From Sthenelais limicola (taxonomy: Eukaryota; Annelida; Polychaeta; Phyllodocida; Sigalionidae): a stretch of 64,000 nucleotides of DNA. This document shows, piece after piece, positions 9,121 to 20,640 of the stretch. Within the stretch, counting starts at the first letter, position 1, and the number at the start of each line of letters is the position of its first letter. The notes under the pieces were generated by a model. It searched no databases, was not told where the DNA came from, and was given only the letters and a program-made list of their open reading frames with translations. Location of the stretch: contig OW804102.1 in NCBI GenBank assembly GCA_942159475.1, forward strand, positions 24,990,684-25,054,683, in the 5' to 3' direction. The translations under genes and the position numbers were made by a program.

Positions 9121-11595
9121 TTTACCTGCAGTATCATTATCATGAGCCATTATACACGTTCATCATCATCTATCTATTTTTACCAGACAAGATGGATTCT
9201 ATTCCCTTGGTGGTCTAGAACCAAGTATCATGCAAGCAATGCATTTTGCTCTACAACACAAAAAGTAACACATTTCATGGTTAATATCTGATAATATTAA
9301 GCCATTAGTCCCATGATATTTATTGAGATTTACGTTACTTGGTTCAGAGATTGTATTCAGAATCTGAAGAAACAATTCACGCGAGCCCCCTTTCCCATTT
9401 CAGACAATGGTCGAACAGATTTCTGACCTTCGTGTTTCTATTCAAAGCTTTGTTCAGTGCCACATAAGGAAGCCAACATATTTTGGATTTCAAGTAATCT
9501 CTTTGGTCATTATCGTCCATTTATAGAAAGGACAGATTTCGGAGGATAATGAACTTAAAGAACGAAGTGTTGTAAGCTATTCAATAAGGTGTATTAGAGG
9601 ATGGCCTTGCTCTCTCCGGGGTACAATGCACATACGATTTTTTCTACAGCTTTTACATGCCTTATAGTAATTGTAATCACTTCTAAATTCTTCTTTCCTA
9701 ATGCGAATATATGATAAAGAGTAAATAAATATGTTCATCTATTATATGATTATATGGTATAATTTACATTTGCTCATCATTATTCGTTGATCATTGACCT
9801 GTCGGTTGATGCCACTGTTACTCAAATCAGTTTCACTAATCTTAATAAACATGTTTATATATGTATACATGGTAATGTGTTTCGTATCATTCCGAGCATT
9901 GCTAATTAAGAAAGATTCCACTCGCATTTTGTCAATATGAGGATATTTCTATAATAGAGATAAAAGCTCTTAAAGCGACTCACATTTCACTAAAGAAGCC
10001 AGCTGAGCTGTCACAGTTTAAGGCATATCTGCTCATGAGTCGCTCTTTATCCGACCTATTATCAACAAAAGGTAGTCGATTACATGAGTAACTCCCCATT
10101 CTTCACCTGTCTAGGGCTAAGGCATATAAAGCCTTGAGTTGATACACCTCACACATTATAGCCTCTCAATCACCCCATACGTTACAATTGGGTCACTCAC
10201 AAACCATTATATGTGTCAAACAGTGACCTATTTACACCGCGCATGCGTCAACCCAGGCTCCTACATAATCAATCACGTGAGCTCCTGTGAGACACTAGCG
10301 CTGTATTCGTTTATCGTAAGCACTACGATAAGGAAATGTGGGGCTTACGGAAATGTGTGAGATGGTGCGTATAATATGATCGTAAATAATCGTAAATTAT
10401 TCGCAAAGACAGGGTAACCTCATATCTGCACTGTAATAATGGCCATAGGTATATCGTACTATGATCGCCCTCCTCATGAGTTATTATAGGGTGATGTTAT
10501 TGGTCCTAATAGATATGGACAGTGTTGTAGAACAGGGAGAAGGGATATTTTACATCAAATAAATCCTTTTTCAAATTTATAGTGCCACAATGTATTCAGT
10601 TTGAGCACTTTGTGGTCCTTTTGGAAGGTTGTCGGCAATGCGTACATTTGTATGATATATATTCTATGCAACTATCGAATGGACTTTAAGATTTCTTTTT
10701 CTATATTGAAATCTGAGAATGCATGTCGTTTCTCAAACCAACAATGGATGGTTTAAATGCGCCTATGCCTTCTATATACCTTCTTCCAACTTGTGTATTG
10801 ATAGATATTTTTCTATCGTCAGGGCTCATACTGAGAATATTACTACACTAAAATGTCTAATCCTGAATGTTAACGTAAAATAACAACACTCTGGTGTATT
10901 TCCCCCTATAAAAAGTCTTGTAAAATTAAATCCGACAGTATTAACAGTTTGCTTTCAGAATTTTAAATTTTAAATATCTATAGATCTACTTACCATTTCA
11001 TTTTAAACTTATGTCCTTCTATCATTCTAAGACCTATAGTTCTCTAATTATACTTATTTCGATTATTCATTCATAGGCCCATATAGCTAGGTCTATGCCA
11101 GATAATTTCCTTTTCAAATGCAATCTTCTCTCCATAAAGATTTGTGAGATTCTTATCAATTTCATAATGGCTTGGAATGGATTGAAAGAATTTCTGTATT
11201 CAAACTACTGACAAATTTCAACTACCCCCTCACTGTTGTGCGCTAAATGGTCTTCAAAATTACCCTAATTAGGACAATTAGTAAATGATCCTATCAATAT
11301 CGTGAAGGTGCCTTCTTCATCGAATTCTTGCAATGGAAGTGGAGGAATTGGAGTGGAATGTGGAGACGCTTTCATTAGAGTGTCTGTCTCAAGCTGTTTC
11401 AGTAGAATTATATCAAGTTTATATTTAAAGATTTTATTTGTATCAAATTCAGCGAATATTACTGGAGCGGTTGATTTGGCTATAAATAGAATGGCTATAC
11501 AAAAAGATATCTGCCATAAAAGCAAGCAATGAATATTATAAGATCTAGGTTTTATTTCCAGTTTTGACATTCGATTAATTTCTTTAATTTCTGAC
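9121..11595. other. Long AT-rich gap without recognised genes
   Basis: About 2.5 kb of mostly AT-rich, apparently single-copy sequence. The only noted signal is the NRF1-like/E-box pair near 10.24-10.28 kb. The 196-codon minus-strand frame at 11265-11855 is Ser/Leu-rich where it crosses the purine tract and lacks splice support. Confidence 0.4.
10239..10279. promoter_or_regulatory. NRF1-like site and CACGTG E-box
   Basis: CGCGCATGCGTC (NRF1 core GCGCATGCG at 10239-10247) is followed 26 bases later by ATCACGTGAG (E-box 10274-10279). The flanks are richer in CpG than the surrounding AT-rich DNA. A promoter is possible but no exon was identified beside it. Confidence 0.3.
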
Positions 11596-11790
11596 TTACA
11601 GACAGAGGGATAGAGAATCAAAAGAGAGGGAGAGAAAGGGAGAGACAAGAGAGAGAGATGGACTAGGGGGCAGAGAAAGGAAGAGAGGAAAGAAAGGCGA
11701 GAAATTGAGGACAGAGAGAGAGGAGGAGGAGGGGGAGAAACAGCGGAGAGAAAGAAAGATAAAGAAGGAGAGAGTGAGGAGTTGGTGCAC
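11596..11790. repeat. Homopurine tract
   Basis: AGAGAGGGAG, GAAAGGAAG and GAGGAGGAGGGGGAG blocks on the + strand with almost no pyrimidines. Confidence 0.8.
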
Positions 11791-12116
11791 AGACAAGAAA
11801 GTTTACTGACAGCGTGGAGGAGGCCAGAATATTGGAGGAGGTGTCGCAGAAACATGCCTTGAAGCCCTGCCTATTAGAAATGAAGCCGCTTTCGGGGATG
11901 AAGACATTATGTGAAGTTAATTGATTTGAAGGGGAAAAACCATCTTGAATAATCTTTCTGATAATTACACAAGACTCTTTACGACTGTAAAGGACCATAT
12001 CAGGAGCATAGTCGAGAGAGATATTGAGGGAGATTTTAAAACAAAATTAATTCTTCACAGTATCAATACATCCTTTCCACCTTTCCCCGACCCACCCACA
12101 CCTCTCAAGTATATAG
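11791..12116. other. No feature recognised
   Basis: AT-rich sequence with no supported exon. Confidence 0.4.
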
Positions 12117-12329
12117 GCCCCAAACCCTTAGATCAGATAAGAATTGTATGTCAGTGACTGGACGCCTACTTCGCTAAGCGGTTTCCTGGCCTAGGACTAG
12201 GTTGCAATGGGATTATAATGACATTTTGTGGTCTTAATGAAATTATAATGGTACTTTGTGGTTTGAGGCGAGAGGCCTTCCCTCCGTTTGAAGGGACTCT
12301 CTAATCTGTGGGCTTAGAATGTCTCCTAC
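12117..12329. mobile_element. MITE family C copy 1
   Basis: Shares with copies at 22898 and 25584: GTATGTCAGTGA(C/A), GGACGCCTACT(T/G)CGCTAA, GATTATAATGACAT, TTGTGGTTTG and a small hairpin CCCTC(N6)RAGGG. The TIRs are degraded. On the minus strand GCGAAGTAGG corresponds to the tRNA box A-like block seen in the other copies. Confidence 0.65.
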
Positions 12330-12725
12330 TACACAGCTCCTGACCCACTCATCATGGATTCCCATCATCATTGCATAGATACGCCCCCATAAACCATCCG
12401 GCCACAAAAGAATGATAAAGGGAGAGATTATAAATGGTTTGTTATATTGTTTCCACCCATGTAGCGCCAAGATTAAAACGCCATTATTCCTTGATTGCCA
12501 AATTGCTTGCCTTAACGCATTATAACTTCCCCGCCAGACTGACTGAATGTCAGAGGTGTAGAAGTCGCTCTCATTATTGACAGGCAGCCTTTGCAAAACA
12601 TTCTAGAAAATTAAGAAGTTCCTGAAATTTTTCTTTCAGGTCGATTTGATTATTCATAAAACACATTTTGTCTCGAAATACGTGAGTGACACTCTCACTT
12701 GTGATAAGGAGTTAAGTAATTCTAA

Positions 12726-12756
<31 letters not shown>

Positions 12757-13374
12757 AGGAGGTACACATAAACTAACACATTTTGGAGAAGTTGTTACAT
12801 ACACCCATCATCATGATAATATAAATTAAATTAAGGAATTATTTACTAAATAAATGTATGTTGATTTGATTTGATATTTCTTTACTAGTCATTGATCAAG
12901 ATAAAGGGAATTCTATCTGTCATCCTTACTGACAAAAGCCATTCCCAGATTATCTCGATAACTTGCAGAAATCTCGATAACTTGCAGAAATTGAAATTTT
13001 CAATAAACTCTTGACATAAACTGTGATTGCCAGCGGTATGGTAATGCTTAAACTCAATTTCCAAAAACATCATTCCCAGTCTGGATTTCCATTCAATCCC
13101 ATAATCCTTCATTTATGATGAGAATGCGCATTGGAATTCCCCTATTCCCTCAGTCGTGAGTCTTATCCGAGGCAGCCTTGGCTGAAGGAGTAGGTTTCAA
13201 TGAAGTAGGAGGGAATAAAACAATGAAGCTGTGTAAAAATCACAAAGCCATTCTGTGGCAGCAGCACCACCCTCCCCTACTCCTGCTCCTCCTGATGCTT
13301 CTCCCGAATCGTTGCCAACATGGGAAGTATTTGATGGTTCTTGACTTTGTCAGTTGCTGGGAGAATTTGGCGAA
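12330..13374. other. AT-rich gap with short repeats
   Basis: Contains the (AATA)n run, a perfect tandem duplication of CTCGATAACTTGCAGAAAT near 12953-12990, and a GATTTGATTTGAT run near 12862. No exon was supported; the frame at 13178 has a Leu-rich stretch but no donor that would make it a signal-peptide exon. Confidence 0.4.
12724..12757. repeat. (AATA)n microsatellite
   Basis: Eight to nine uninterrupted AATA units. Confidence 0.95.
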
Positions 13375-13770
13375 AAAATACTCTTGTTCTTCTCACTCTG
13401 TTCCCTTTCCCTCCTGCTTCTCCTTCTCCAGCTCTTCAATCGGTAATCATCCTCTTCAACGCCATTCTCATCCTCTTTTCCCTCTTCTTCCCTCTTCTTT
13501 GTAACCTCTACCTGTACCTCTCGCTTTCTACCTTCTACTCTTCTGTCTCCTCCTCTACAACTTATTATTCTGAGCTTCTCTTTCTCTCCCTCCTCTTTCC
13601 TCTACTCCTTTGCTTGCCCTTATCCCTTTCCTTCTACTGCCATCTTCCCTTAATTTCTCTTCCTCCTCCGTCCTCCTGTTCTTTTGCCCCTCCTCCCCTT
13701 CCCTCCCCTTCTTCCTCTCTTCCTTCCCCTCTTCTACCCCCTCCTCCTCTTTCCCGACGAACCTCCCACT
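13375..13770. repeat. Homopyrimidine tract
   Basis: About 400 bases of C and T with rare purines (CCCTCTTCTT, TCTCCTCC blocks). Several overlapping frames above 85 codons on both strands arise from it; none is considered coding. Confidence 0.85.
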
Positions 13771-13925
13771 TCCACCAGTTTCCATAGATAACTTCAAATC
13801 GCAACCTCCAACGCCACCCGACGTCGTCAAAGTGAACTATGGATTAGATGGGGCGATGATGTTATATTCATGAGCATGACGACAAGGCGCGCTGCCGCAT
13901 TTCCCAGCCTTCATTTCCGGTGAAA

Positions 13926-13982
13926 GGGGTTTCCCTCCTTCAATCCGGGAGAGTGGCATTGAAATGCATTGAGGGAAACCCC
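13926..13982. repeat. 12-bp inverted repeat (hairpin)
   Basis: GGGGTTTCCCTC at 13926-13937 and its exact complement GAGGGAAACCCC at 13971-13982, separated by 33 bases, with ATTGAAATGCATT in the loop. The flanks are CpG-containing. It could be a fold-back element remnant or a structured RNA locus; only the arms are certain. Confidence 0.8.
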
Positions 13983-14159
13983 TGCGCGAGTTGCGTGCGC
14001 ACTGGTTTATACCTGGTGAGCGATATTAGGAGCACTGGCTATTGGCTGTCAGGGAAGTAACTGGTTCACATTAATGGCGTGTATTGCCGATTGCTACATA
14101 ATACATCATACGGCCCTGTAGTACGGCCAGACCACTATTAACTGCCACAAGCTGACGGA
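13983..14159. other. No feature recognised
   Basis: CpG-containing unique sequence (TGCGCGAGTTGCGTGCGC) without an exon. Confidence 0.35.
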
Positions 14160-14530
14160 CAGAGAGAGGTAGAGGCAAAGAGAGGGAGAGAGAAAGAGAG
14201 ATGCCGACAGAAAGGTAGGAAGGCTGTTAACACAGAGAGAGAGGCTGTGGCAGAAAGAAAAGGAGAATGTAGGACAGAGAGGGAAAGAGAAAAAAGAGCG
14301 AGAGACTGTTGGCAGAAAGAGGGAGAAAGGGAGGAAGAGAGAGAGAGAGAGAGGAAGAGAGAAAGAAAGAAAGAGAGAAAGAGAAACTGCTGACTGAAAG
14401 AGAGAGTAAGAGAGAGAGAGAGACTATGACAGAGAGGGAGAGAGAAAGAGACTGCTGACAGAGTGAGAGGGAGGGACGGAGGGAGGGCAAAGAGTGAGAG
14501 TGAGGGGGAGAGAGAGAGAGAGGAAAGGGA
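14160..14530. repeat. Homopurine tract
   Basis: GAGAGAGAGA and GAAAGAAAG blocks broken by the recurring phrase ACTG(C/T)TG(A/G)CAGA at about 60-70 base intervals, so part of the tract is a degenerate minisatellite. Confidence 0.85.
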
Positions 14531-15489
14531 CTGACTATAAACTAATATAATTATAAGAGTTATAAAGCATGGCCACCAATCGTTATCAAGGTATTAAAAA
14601 TGAATAGATGGATTGAATCACCATCTAAAATTCATGCTGTCTATCACACTACATTTTTAGCTCTCAAGTACACCAATCTCTATTGACTGGCTCAATAATT
14701 ATAACCCTTACAATTATTAGTCTTTTTTCATTACTTCAACTAATATTGTTTCACCCGTTGTGTGGATATGAGAGACTGTACATGTAGACAAATGCCAGAG
14801 TGTGGATACAAACAATTTGATGGATGGCCGTGAGGAAGTCCAGGTGGTGTCTCCCCCGTGTGGGCAGCCTGTAAACGAGTACTTGCCCTCTCAGCACTCA
14901 CCAATAGAAATACAATACTTGCTCATAATTACTCCTACCCTATCCACCTCCTGGTACTCAGTGTTACGATGTACCAGAAGGGAGTTTGGGAAAGACATTC
15001 CACTCAAATAGGGAGGGATTGAATTGAATTGAAAAACATTTTATTGCAATACATTTGTTGCCAATCGAAGGAGATCCCCTGCTGATTGGGAGGTTTCAAT
15101 TCCCCTTCGATCTTTGCCTTACATTTTTTTTGGGTAGAGTAACAATGTCATCTCAGTCATAGACTGCCGATGATTCTCTACATAAGTACAGTTTGAGAAT
15201 AATAAAACTATGGCGTATGTAAAGGGCTGTTATGTGGAAAAGGCCAAGTATGTGAGCCAGGACACCGGAAAATGTACGATGTGCCCATAAATACCTTCAT
15301 TTTCTAACGCCCTCGCCCCTGTATATATTACAAATAAAATAACAAATATAATAATCCTAAACAATATACCATGGCTGGAATGGGATTCGTCCATTAATAT
15401 TTAAATATAACAAATTATTTTCAAAAATCAGAGGACTCTACTTCATTTCGTCATAGAGACTAAAATGCACCAAGTTTGTTCATAAAAGC
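14531..15489. other. Unique sequence with a GAATT repeat tail
   Basis: Near 15018-15040 GATTGAATTGAATTGAAAA resembles the (GAATT)n tails at 32766 and 43145. A self-complementary block GAAGGAGATCCCC...CGAAGGGGAATT lies near 15066-15110. No exon was supported. Confidence 0.4.
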
Positions 15490-15606
15490 CCCAGTCCACT
15501 AAGTCCACTGTTCGTAAAGGCCCTAGTGCATGCGATCTTGCGCCACAGAGGACCCTTATCCACTAAATTCCGTGAGAATTGGCTTAGTGGACAAGGGCCT
15601 TTAGTC
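15490..15606. mobile_element. Fold-back MITE family G copy 1
   Basis: Begins AGTCCACTAAGTCCACTG and ends GGCTTAGTGGACAAGGGCC, so the ends are inverted copies; the centre is TGCATGCGATCTTGCGCCAC. A better preserved copy lies at 58063. Confidence 0.7.
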
Positions 15607-16367
15607 TTACTTTCGGGGTATTTTTTGCAAAATTAGAAATCTGCATAATTCAAGCTCGGCTGACGGCCATATTTCTCACCCTTTTCCAGTGAAGCCTTGG
15701 TTTTTAATCCCCTTTTCTAAATCGAAGAAATTCCTCTTTAGCTTCTATACTGCATGACAAGAACAAGAAGCACGTTGGAGAAGAGGAGAGGAGAGAAAAC
15801 TTCAGTCAATTATCAGTATACCTTTTAAGTGCAGCCCCATAAAAAAACGGAAGGACACGCGTGGGACTCTCACCACCTGTTTGCTTGCAAATCCCTCTTT
15901 TACATACTGGCAGAACTGTCATGGTGGAGCCGGGCGATAATAAGGGAGAGGTCGTGATGTGACAAACCGGAAGACGCTTGCCTCTTCGCTAGGGGGCGTT
16001 GTGTAAAAAAATAAAACTCAATAATTGGCGCACGGGGGCTCCTTGTACTGTGAAAATGTGACTATGCATTTAAAGGTTTCAAGGCCTTTAGATGCTAAAT
16101 TTCAATGGGTAGGGACTGCATGTTTGCATGAGAATGGTAGAATGGGGAAGACCTAATGACATAAAAAAATGACTAATGCCTGATTTGACAATTACAGCCT
16201 CTGGCACACTTGGTATTTGGGTCAGGTTGAAGAATAGAACAGAACTGTGTCTTTGTTGACAGATAGTTATGATAGATAATAGCAAGTGTATACAATTGCT
16301 TGTAGTCATGCATAGTCATTCAATAAAGGTGAACGTTTCATTCTTCTCTTCGATTCTTTTTCTTCAG
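15607..16367. other. Probable intron of the gene ending at 16.7 kb
   Basis: No exon recognised. It contains the CTCF-like motif below and AAACCGGAAG (ETS-like). It lies immediately 5' of a terminal exon, so at least its right part should be intron. Confidence 0.4.
15986..15999 (+). promoter_or_regulatory. CTCF-like motif
   Basis: TCGCTAGGGGGCGT matches the CTCF core at most positions, with the strong CTAGGGGGCG centre. Motif match only. Confidence 0.35.
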
Positions 16368-16663
16368 GGGAGGAGGGGACTATGTTCAAGTATGAGGACT
16401 ACTTCCATTGCCAAAGTACTCACAACAATCTTACCTCAGCACAGGCGTATTACAAACCTCTGTCAAAATGTTCATGTCTCACTTCAAACGCTAAGAACAA
16501 CTTGCCCCTCTACAACAGAGAGCTTGTTCTCGGAGTTAAAAACTGCAAGTCACTGTCCACGTTTTGTGGCATGGATCCATATACTATCTACCCATGCGCA
16601 TGTCAGGAGCTGCCAATAGCGGAAGTATGTTTACAGGAGATATATAATGGCCGTGATCAATGA
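16368..16663 (+). CDS. Terminal exon of a cysteine-rich, probably secreted protein (family unknown)
   Basis: A strong splice acceptor (CGATTCTTTTTCTTCAG, AG at 16366-16367) is followed by an open frame of 97 full codons and TGA at 16661-16663. Two bases complete a split codon, so the upstream intron is phase 1, the phase usual for animal extracellular modules. The exon encodes eight cysteines spaced C-x19-C-x-C-x22-C-x6-C-x9-C-x-C-x8-C, beginning near FHCQS and ending AEVCLQ, plus an N-glycosylation sequon (NNLTS). An even cysteine number, two C-x-C pairs and a sequon suggest a disulfide-bonded extracellular domain. I do not recognise the family; cystine-knot or growth-factor-like are guesses. 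An AATAAA lies 70 bases after the stop. The in-frame Met at 16382 is probably internal, because the frame continues upstream to the acceptor. The 5' exons, including any signal peptide, were not found. Confidence 0.6.
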
Positions 16664-16732
16664 GTAACGAGCACCCGGGGACAACTAGAGCAAGGCGATG
16701 TAGCAAGCAACTTTCTGTTGACTTATGCCTTG

Positions 16733-16738
16733 AATAAA
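16733..16738 (+). terminator. Poly(A) signal of the 16.4-kb exon
   Basis: AATAAA 70 bases after the stop codon, followed after about 50 bases by GT-rich sequence (TTGTTATTTGTTGTGTTATG, 16787-16806), the usual downstream element. Cleavage is expected around 16750-16765. Confidence 0.6.
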
Positions 16739-16764
16739 TACATGTTTTCCTTTGTAGTTGAAGC

Positions 16765-17612
16765 ATTGTCTTTCAAGGACTTCTTGTTATTTGTTGTGTT
16801 ATGTTATCAGCAAAGAAATGGGTAGACTCATGATATATATATATTAGTTTGATTGTTATATGTGTGTATGCATAGCCTTAATTTGACATATCATGCTTAT
16901 TGATCTTAAAGCAGGTTGTTTTATGGCTGATATCCCCGGGGAAATAGCATCAGGATTTTAGCCCAACCTAATGCAATGCGATAATTTTAGGGTGAAATAT
17001 TAATTGCAAGGCTTCTTATGCACCAATCGTCATGATCCAATGAAAAGTATTCCATTAGCGAATTACAGTAAGTGGAATTCACCATTGTGAAATTGCAGGA
17101 GACATGTTTTACAAATGTCGTCATGTTCGTCTTCACCATGGCAACAAACAAAGAAAATGTCGTCTGCCCACATTGTCCGAATGTCAAGCTCTCAAAAAGA
17201 CTACAGCGTCCTGAAAACTGACATGCTATAACAAGAGCCTGCTGTAAGCACGGGTCACATAAACCCCTCTTACAAGCCTGTCCCAAACATCCACAAATGA
17301 CCTCTAATTCCTTATTTGGAGACAGTATTATGACCTTGAGGGAGGAAATGGCGGCAAAATGGCCATTTACCGTTTGGTTGTGAATGCGTTTTTAAGTGAG
17401 TGATCAATGATGCATTGTAAAGTGTACTTTGGCCGACATGTTGCTGAGGTAGATGGGTGATAAATGATTTATATTTGGAAAGAAATTTGGTTGAGTTACA
17501 TGCCAAGGGCTACAGCCTCGCTTAGTAGTATAATGCTCACTGTATAGCAACGTGTGAGAACATCAGCAGGAATTATTCAACAAGTGTCAGAATAAGGGAA
17601 TGTTTCTACAAC
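16765..17612. other. Downstream flank, no supported gene
   Basis: Holds CTTCACCATGGCAACAAAC near 17133: a good start context and RFX-like sequence opening a 27-codon frame with a C-P-H-C pair. The overlapping 99-codon minus-strand frame (16987-17286) is Cys-rich. Neither has splice or poly(A) support. Confidence 0.35.
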
Positions 17613-18122
17613 TACTGCTACACAGTCTCTCTCTCTATTTGGCTCTCTCTCTCTATCTCTCTCTCTATCTGTCTCTCTCTCTATCTGCCTCTCTCTATCT
17701 GTCTCTCTCTATGTCTCTCTCTATCTGTCTCTCTCTATCTGTCTCTCTCTATCTGTCTCTCTCTATTTGTCTCTCTCTCTATCTCTCTCTATCTGTCGCT
17801 CTCTATCTGTCTCTCTCTCTATCTGCCTCTCTCTATCTGTCTCTCTCTATGTCTCTCTCTCTGTGTCGCTCTTTCTCTCTGTCGCTCTCTATCTGTTTCT
17901 CTCTCTCTCTATCTGCCTCTCTTTATCTGTCTTTCTCTCTATCTGTCTCTCTATATGTCTCTCTCTCTGTGTCGCTCTTTCTCTCTGTCGCTCTCTATCT
18001 GTTTCTCTCTCTGTCTCTCTCTATCTGCCTTTCTCTATAGATATGTCTCTCTCTCTGTCGCTCTCTCTTTCTGTCTGTCTCTCTCCCACTCCCTTTCTCT
18101 CAGTCTACCCCCCCCCCCCCCC
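17613..18122. repeat. 510-bp CTCTCTAT/CTGT pyrimidine microsatellite
   Basis: Nearly unbroken repeats of CTCTCTCTAT, CTGTCTCTCTCTAT, CTGCCTCTCTCTAT and CTGTCGCTCTCTAT, ending in a run of about 15 C. All frames are open because stops are rare; the Leu/Ser frames above 90 codons are artefacts. Confidence 0.95.
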
Positions 18123-19775
18123 ATCCCTAAGGTGTTCCATTGGATAATTTCTATGGGCATGTACCTGATACGATATGTTATTTCTGAAATGACATTTACC
18201 GTACAAGGACAGGGTACAATTCATATTTATGATTAATCATAAACTAAGGTTTTACATCGGAATCAAATCCTCGTAGCTATTAGTTCCAGAAAAAGAATGT
18301 AAAACAACAGTCTGAAACATCCTTCAATCCATGTGTCCTACATTCCCAACTAACTCTCTCCAGCGCCAATAGATGTCACTAGGGGTTACCCTGGCAGCAG
18401 CGACGATGGCGACACCCTCGGCCCTCCAGCTTGGGGTGTTTATTAGTCTCGTAATCTCTCGATCTTTGGTGAGATTTAACGCATCTAGACAGGAAATGAC
18501 CAGGAGGCCTAGCAACAGGAAGTTGGCCGCTACCGGAAGTACAGTGTTGGCTTATGGGACGACAGATCAAAGGCTGTTCGGTGCTGCCATGAGGGGTGGC
18601 GATAATAGGGCGCGGAGGGTGGTATGTGAATATTTATGCTTGATGCAGGCAGGTATTGCCAAACAACATCATAAAATTATATATAAAGAATATATATGAA
18701 CCATACCTCATTCCACCATGATATTTCCATTTTCCTAAAATGTAATTACCTTTATTCTTTCTATTCGGTCTAAGTAAAAGTACAGATCTTCCTCCAGGGT
18801 CTGGATAATGAGTAGGGGGTGGAGCCCGTGATGTAATATCCATGGCCTAGCATGAATAAGTAGACTTGCACAGTACTGGGTAGCTAAGCATAATTAGCTA
18901 TTTTAGTAATGAGATAATATAGTAAATGGGTGATAATTAATAATTAATAGAAATATAATGAGGTTACACAATGTAATGTAATGTTACATAACAAGGCAAG
19001 GGAAATCAGATGTACACACAGATAAATTTGTTTTTGCCTATTCATTTTTGTGTTTAAATGTTCTACTTGGGCAAACATGTATAATCAATTAATCTAAAGG
19101 CTTGGATGATTCAGGCAGTTTAGTTCAAGGGGGGATTGTTCCAGTCGTTCTAGAGGTGTTTAGGGGAGCAGGTCATTGAGATCCTAACTGGTTGATAGCT
19201 CCCTAAGGGGCGTTAGCAAGGGTCTCCTCCATCACATTCGGTGAATACATTTCCTATAAAGACAAGTTTGCATTCTATCATTGCTTGGTTGCAATGATTC
19301 CATTTCGCTTTATCTCCAAATTCCCTTACTGAGCTGAAATCTGTATTTCTTTGAACAGATTTGGAGATAATGTAAATGTAACATGTAATGGTAGTCATAC
19401 CTTTTACATACATTTTTTCATTAAACATTCAATCAAAAACATATCTATTGTACATGTTGTTAGTGTGTGTCCATTGCGGATATATGCAATCAACAAAGAT
19501 TCCTATAGGTGGTAGGAATTCTAAAACACCTGGACTTGAATTGCTCAATTTAACATATTGTATTTTCAGAGTTGTATGTCCCTTCTTAATTTTTTAAAAA
19601 GTTCAAAAAGTGACATCTATATATCTGCAATTACGTGTATTCTACACATGCAGCTACTTTGTTTTGAATTTAAATTATTGCTTTAAATTTATTTTTAAAT
19701 ACTGACGAATGTTAGAATTTCAGGTCACGGTATTATCAAAGACTATGTATTGTTTGATGTATGATCTTTGAACCA
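18123..19775. other. Mostly unique sequence with one GC-richer island
   Basis: The island at 18.33-18.62 kb is listed separately. The rest is AT-rich with no supported exon; a GGAGATAA...TTATCTCC inverted pair lies near 19310-19370. Confidence 0.4.
18350..18625. promoter_or_regulatory. GC-richer island with ETS site
   Basis: CpG-containing block in AT-rich surroundings with CTACCGGAAGTACA (ETS consensus ACCGGAAGT near 18532) and a reverse-oriented CTCF-like AGCGCCAATAGATGTCAC. Frames of 108 (+) and 63 (-) codons cross it without clear splice sites. A housekeeping-type promoter or a short exon are both possible. Confidence 0.25.
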
Positions 19776-19934
19776 TGCTTTTCTGTCTCTTTTTCTCTGT
19801 CTCTCTCTCCCTTCTCTATCTCTTTTTTCTGGGTATGGTCATAAAATACCTCCCTCTCAGCTCTCCCGCCCTTGGTATTACCTTCAATGTGTTGATAAGG
19901 GCGTAAAGCAACCAATCTCACCCACTCACTCTTA
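19776..19934 (-). mobile_element. SINE-like repeat (V-domain-type core), reverse copy
   Basis: On the minus strand it reads GTGAGTGAGTGGGTGAGATT, then GGTTGCTTTACGCCC, TTATCAACACATT, AAGGGCGGGAGAGCTGAGAG and CATACCCAG, ending in a GA-rich stretch. The same order occurs at 33951. GTGAGTGAG...TTTAACGCC...AACA is typical of conserved SINE cores in molluscs, from general knowledge. Confidence 0.5.
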
Positions 19935-20199
19935 ATCGCCTGTCCGTCTACATGCGGAGAAAATATCAGCAAAGGAAATGCAATGGACAATAAGAATTAT
20001 CATAAGAAAAAAGTTCCTTGAAGCAGAGTTCATTGCCCTCCGAATTCACTTGTAGGTAAATGTTAGCAAAGGCACTCAGTGAATTTCTTTCCAGACTTTT
20101 TGTACCATGGCTACCAGATTTACCACGTACACAGAGACTTGGTATCTCGATCTCTTGTACAAATAAATGCCTGTTTCTGCGAAGTTGGCAATATGAGAG

Positions 20200-20640
20200 G
20201 CGGGAGGGAGGAATTAATAAAACTGGCTGCGGCCATTGTGAGGGAAACGAAGTGAATAGGTGATAGGTCGCGGCTGAGCAAGCCACTGAGAAAAAGCGCG
20301 GGAAAAAGCAGACGACAACCGGACCGCCGCATTGTTCTTGCCCACCGGAAACTGCCGATGCGCAAACACGCGCAACGAGAGCTTATTCCCGCGCATGTGG
20401 ACCACGAGGAGGAGAAGAAGGAGCAGGAAGTTGTCACCAAGGCAACAAATAACAAGTCTCCCCCCAAGGTTTTGTCTTAGAATGAAAGGCAAGTGGATAA
20501 TTAAGAAGGGCTGGCCCGCGGCTGGACTTGTCACCGAGGGTGGCGCTGAGAGATAAGGCGGGCGAAGCTGTAGTCTTGGAAACAGAGGTCTGGACTGGAG
20601 GAGGGGAAGAGGTTAGTATGTGCCGCACGTAAGCAAGCTA
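20200..20640. promoter_or_regulatory. CpG-rich promoter-like island (E2F, RFX, NRF1-like, YY1-like)
   Basis: The most GC-rich part of the window. It has GCGCGGGAAAAA (E2F core GCGGGAAA at 20298-20305), GTCACCAAGGCAAC (RFX X-box GTNRCC-N2-RGYAAC at 20433-20446), CGCGCATGTGG (NRF1-like) and GCGGCCATTGTG (YY1-like). Several overlapping frames up to 115 codons exist, as expected where AT-rich stops are scarce. Direction and first exon are unknown. It shares a 17-base string with the promoter region at 23.6 kb. Confidence 0.4.

Noticed and set aside
12243..12596. 117-codon minus-strand frame
   Set aside because: One end lies in MITE family C; no splice signals; length is expected by chance in 64 kb.
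17133..17222. Small frame starting at CACCATGGCAAC with a C-P-H-C pair
   Set aside because: Only 27 codons, no transcript signals; the start overlaps an RFX-like sequence that explains the ATGGCAAC.
17600..18236. Open frames above 90 codons over the CTCTCTAT tract
   Set aside because: Low-complexity microsatellite; Leu/Ser only.
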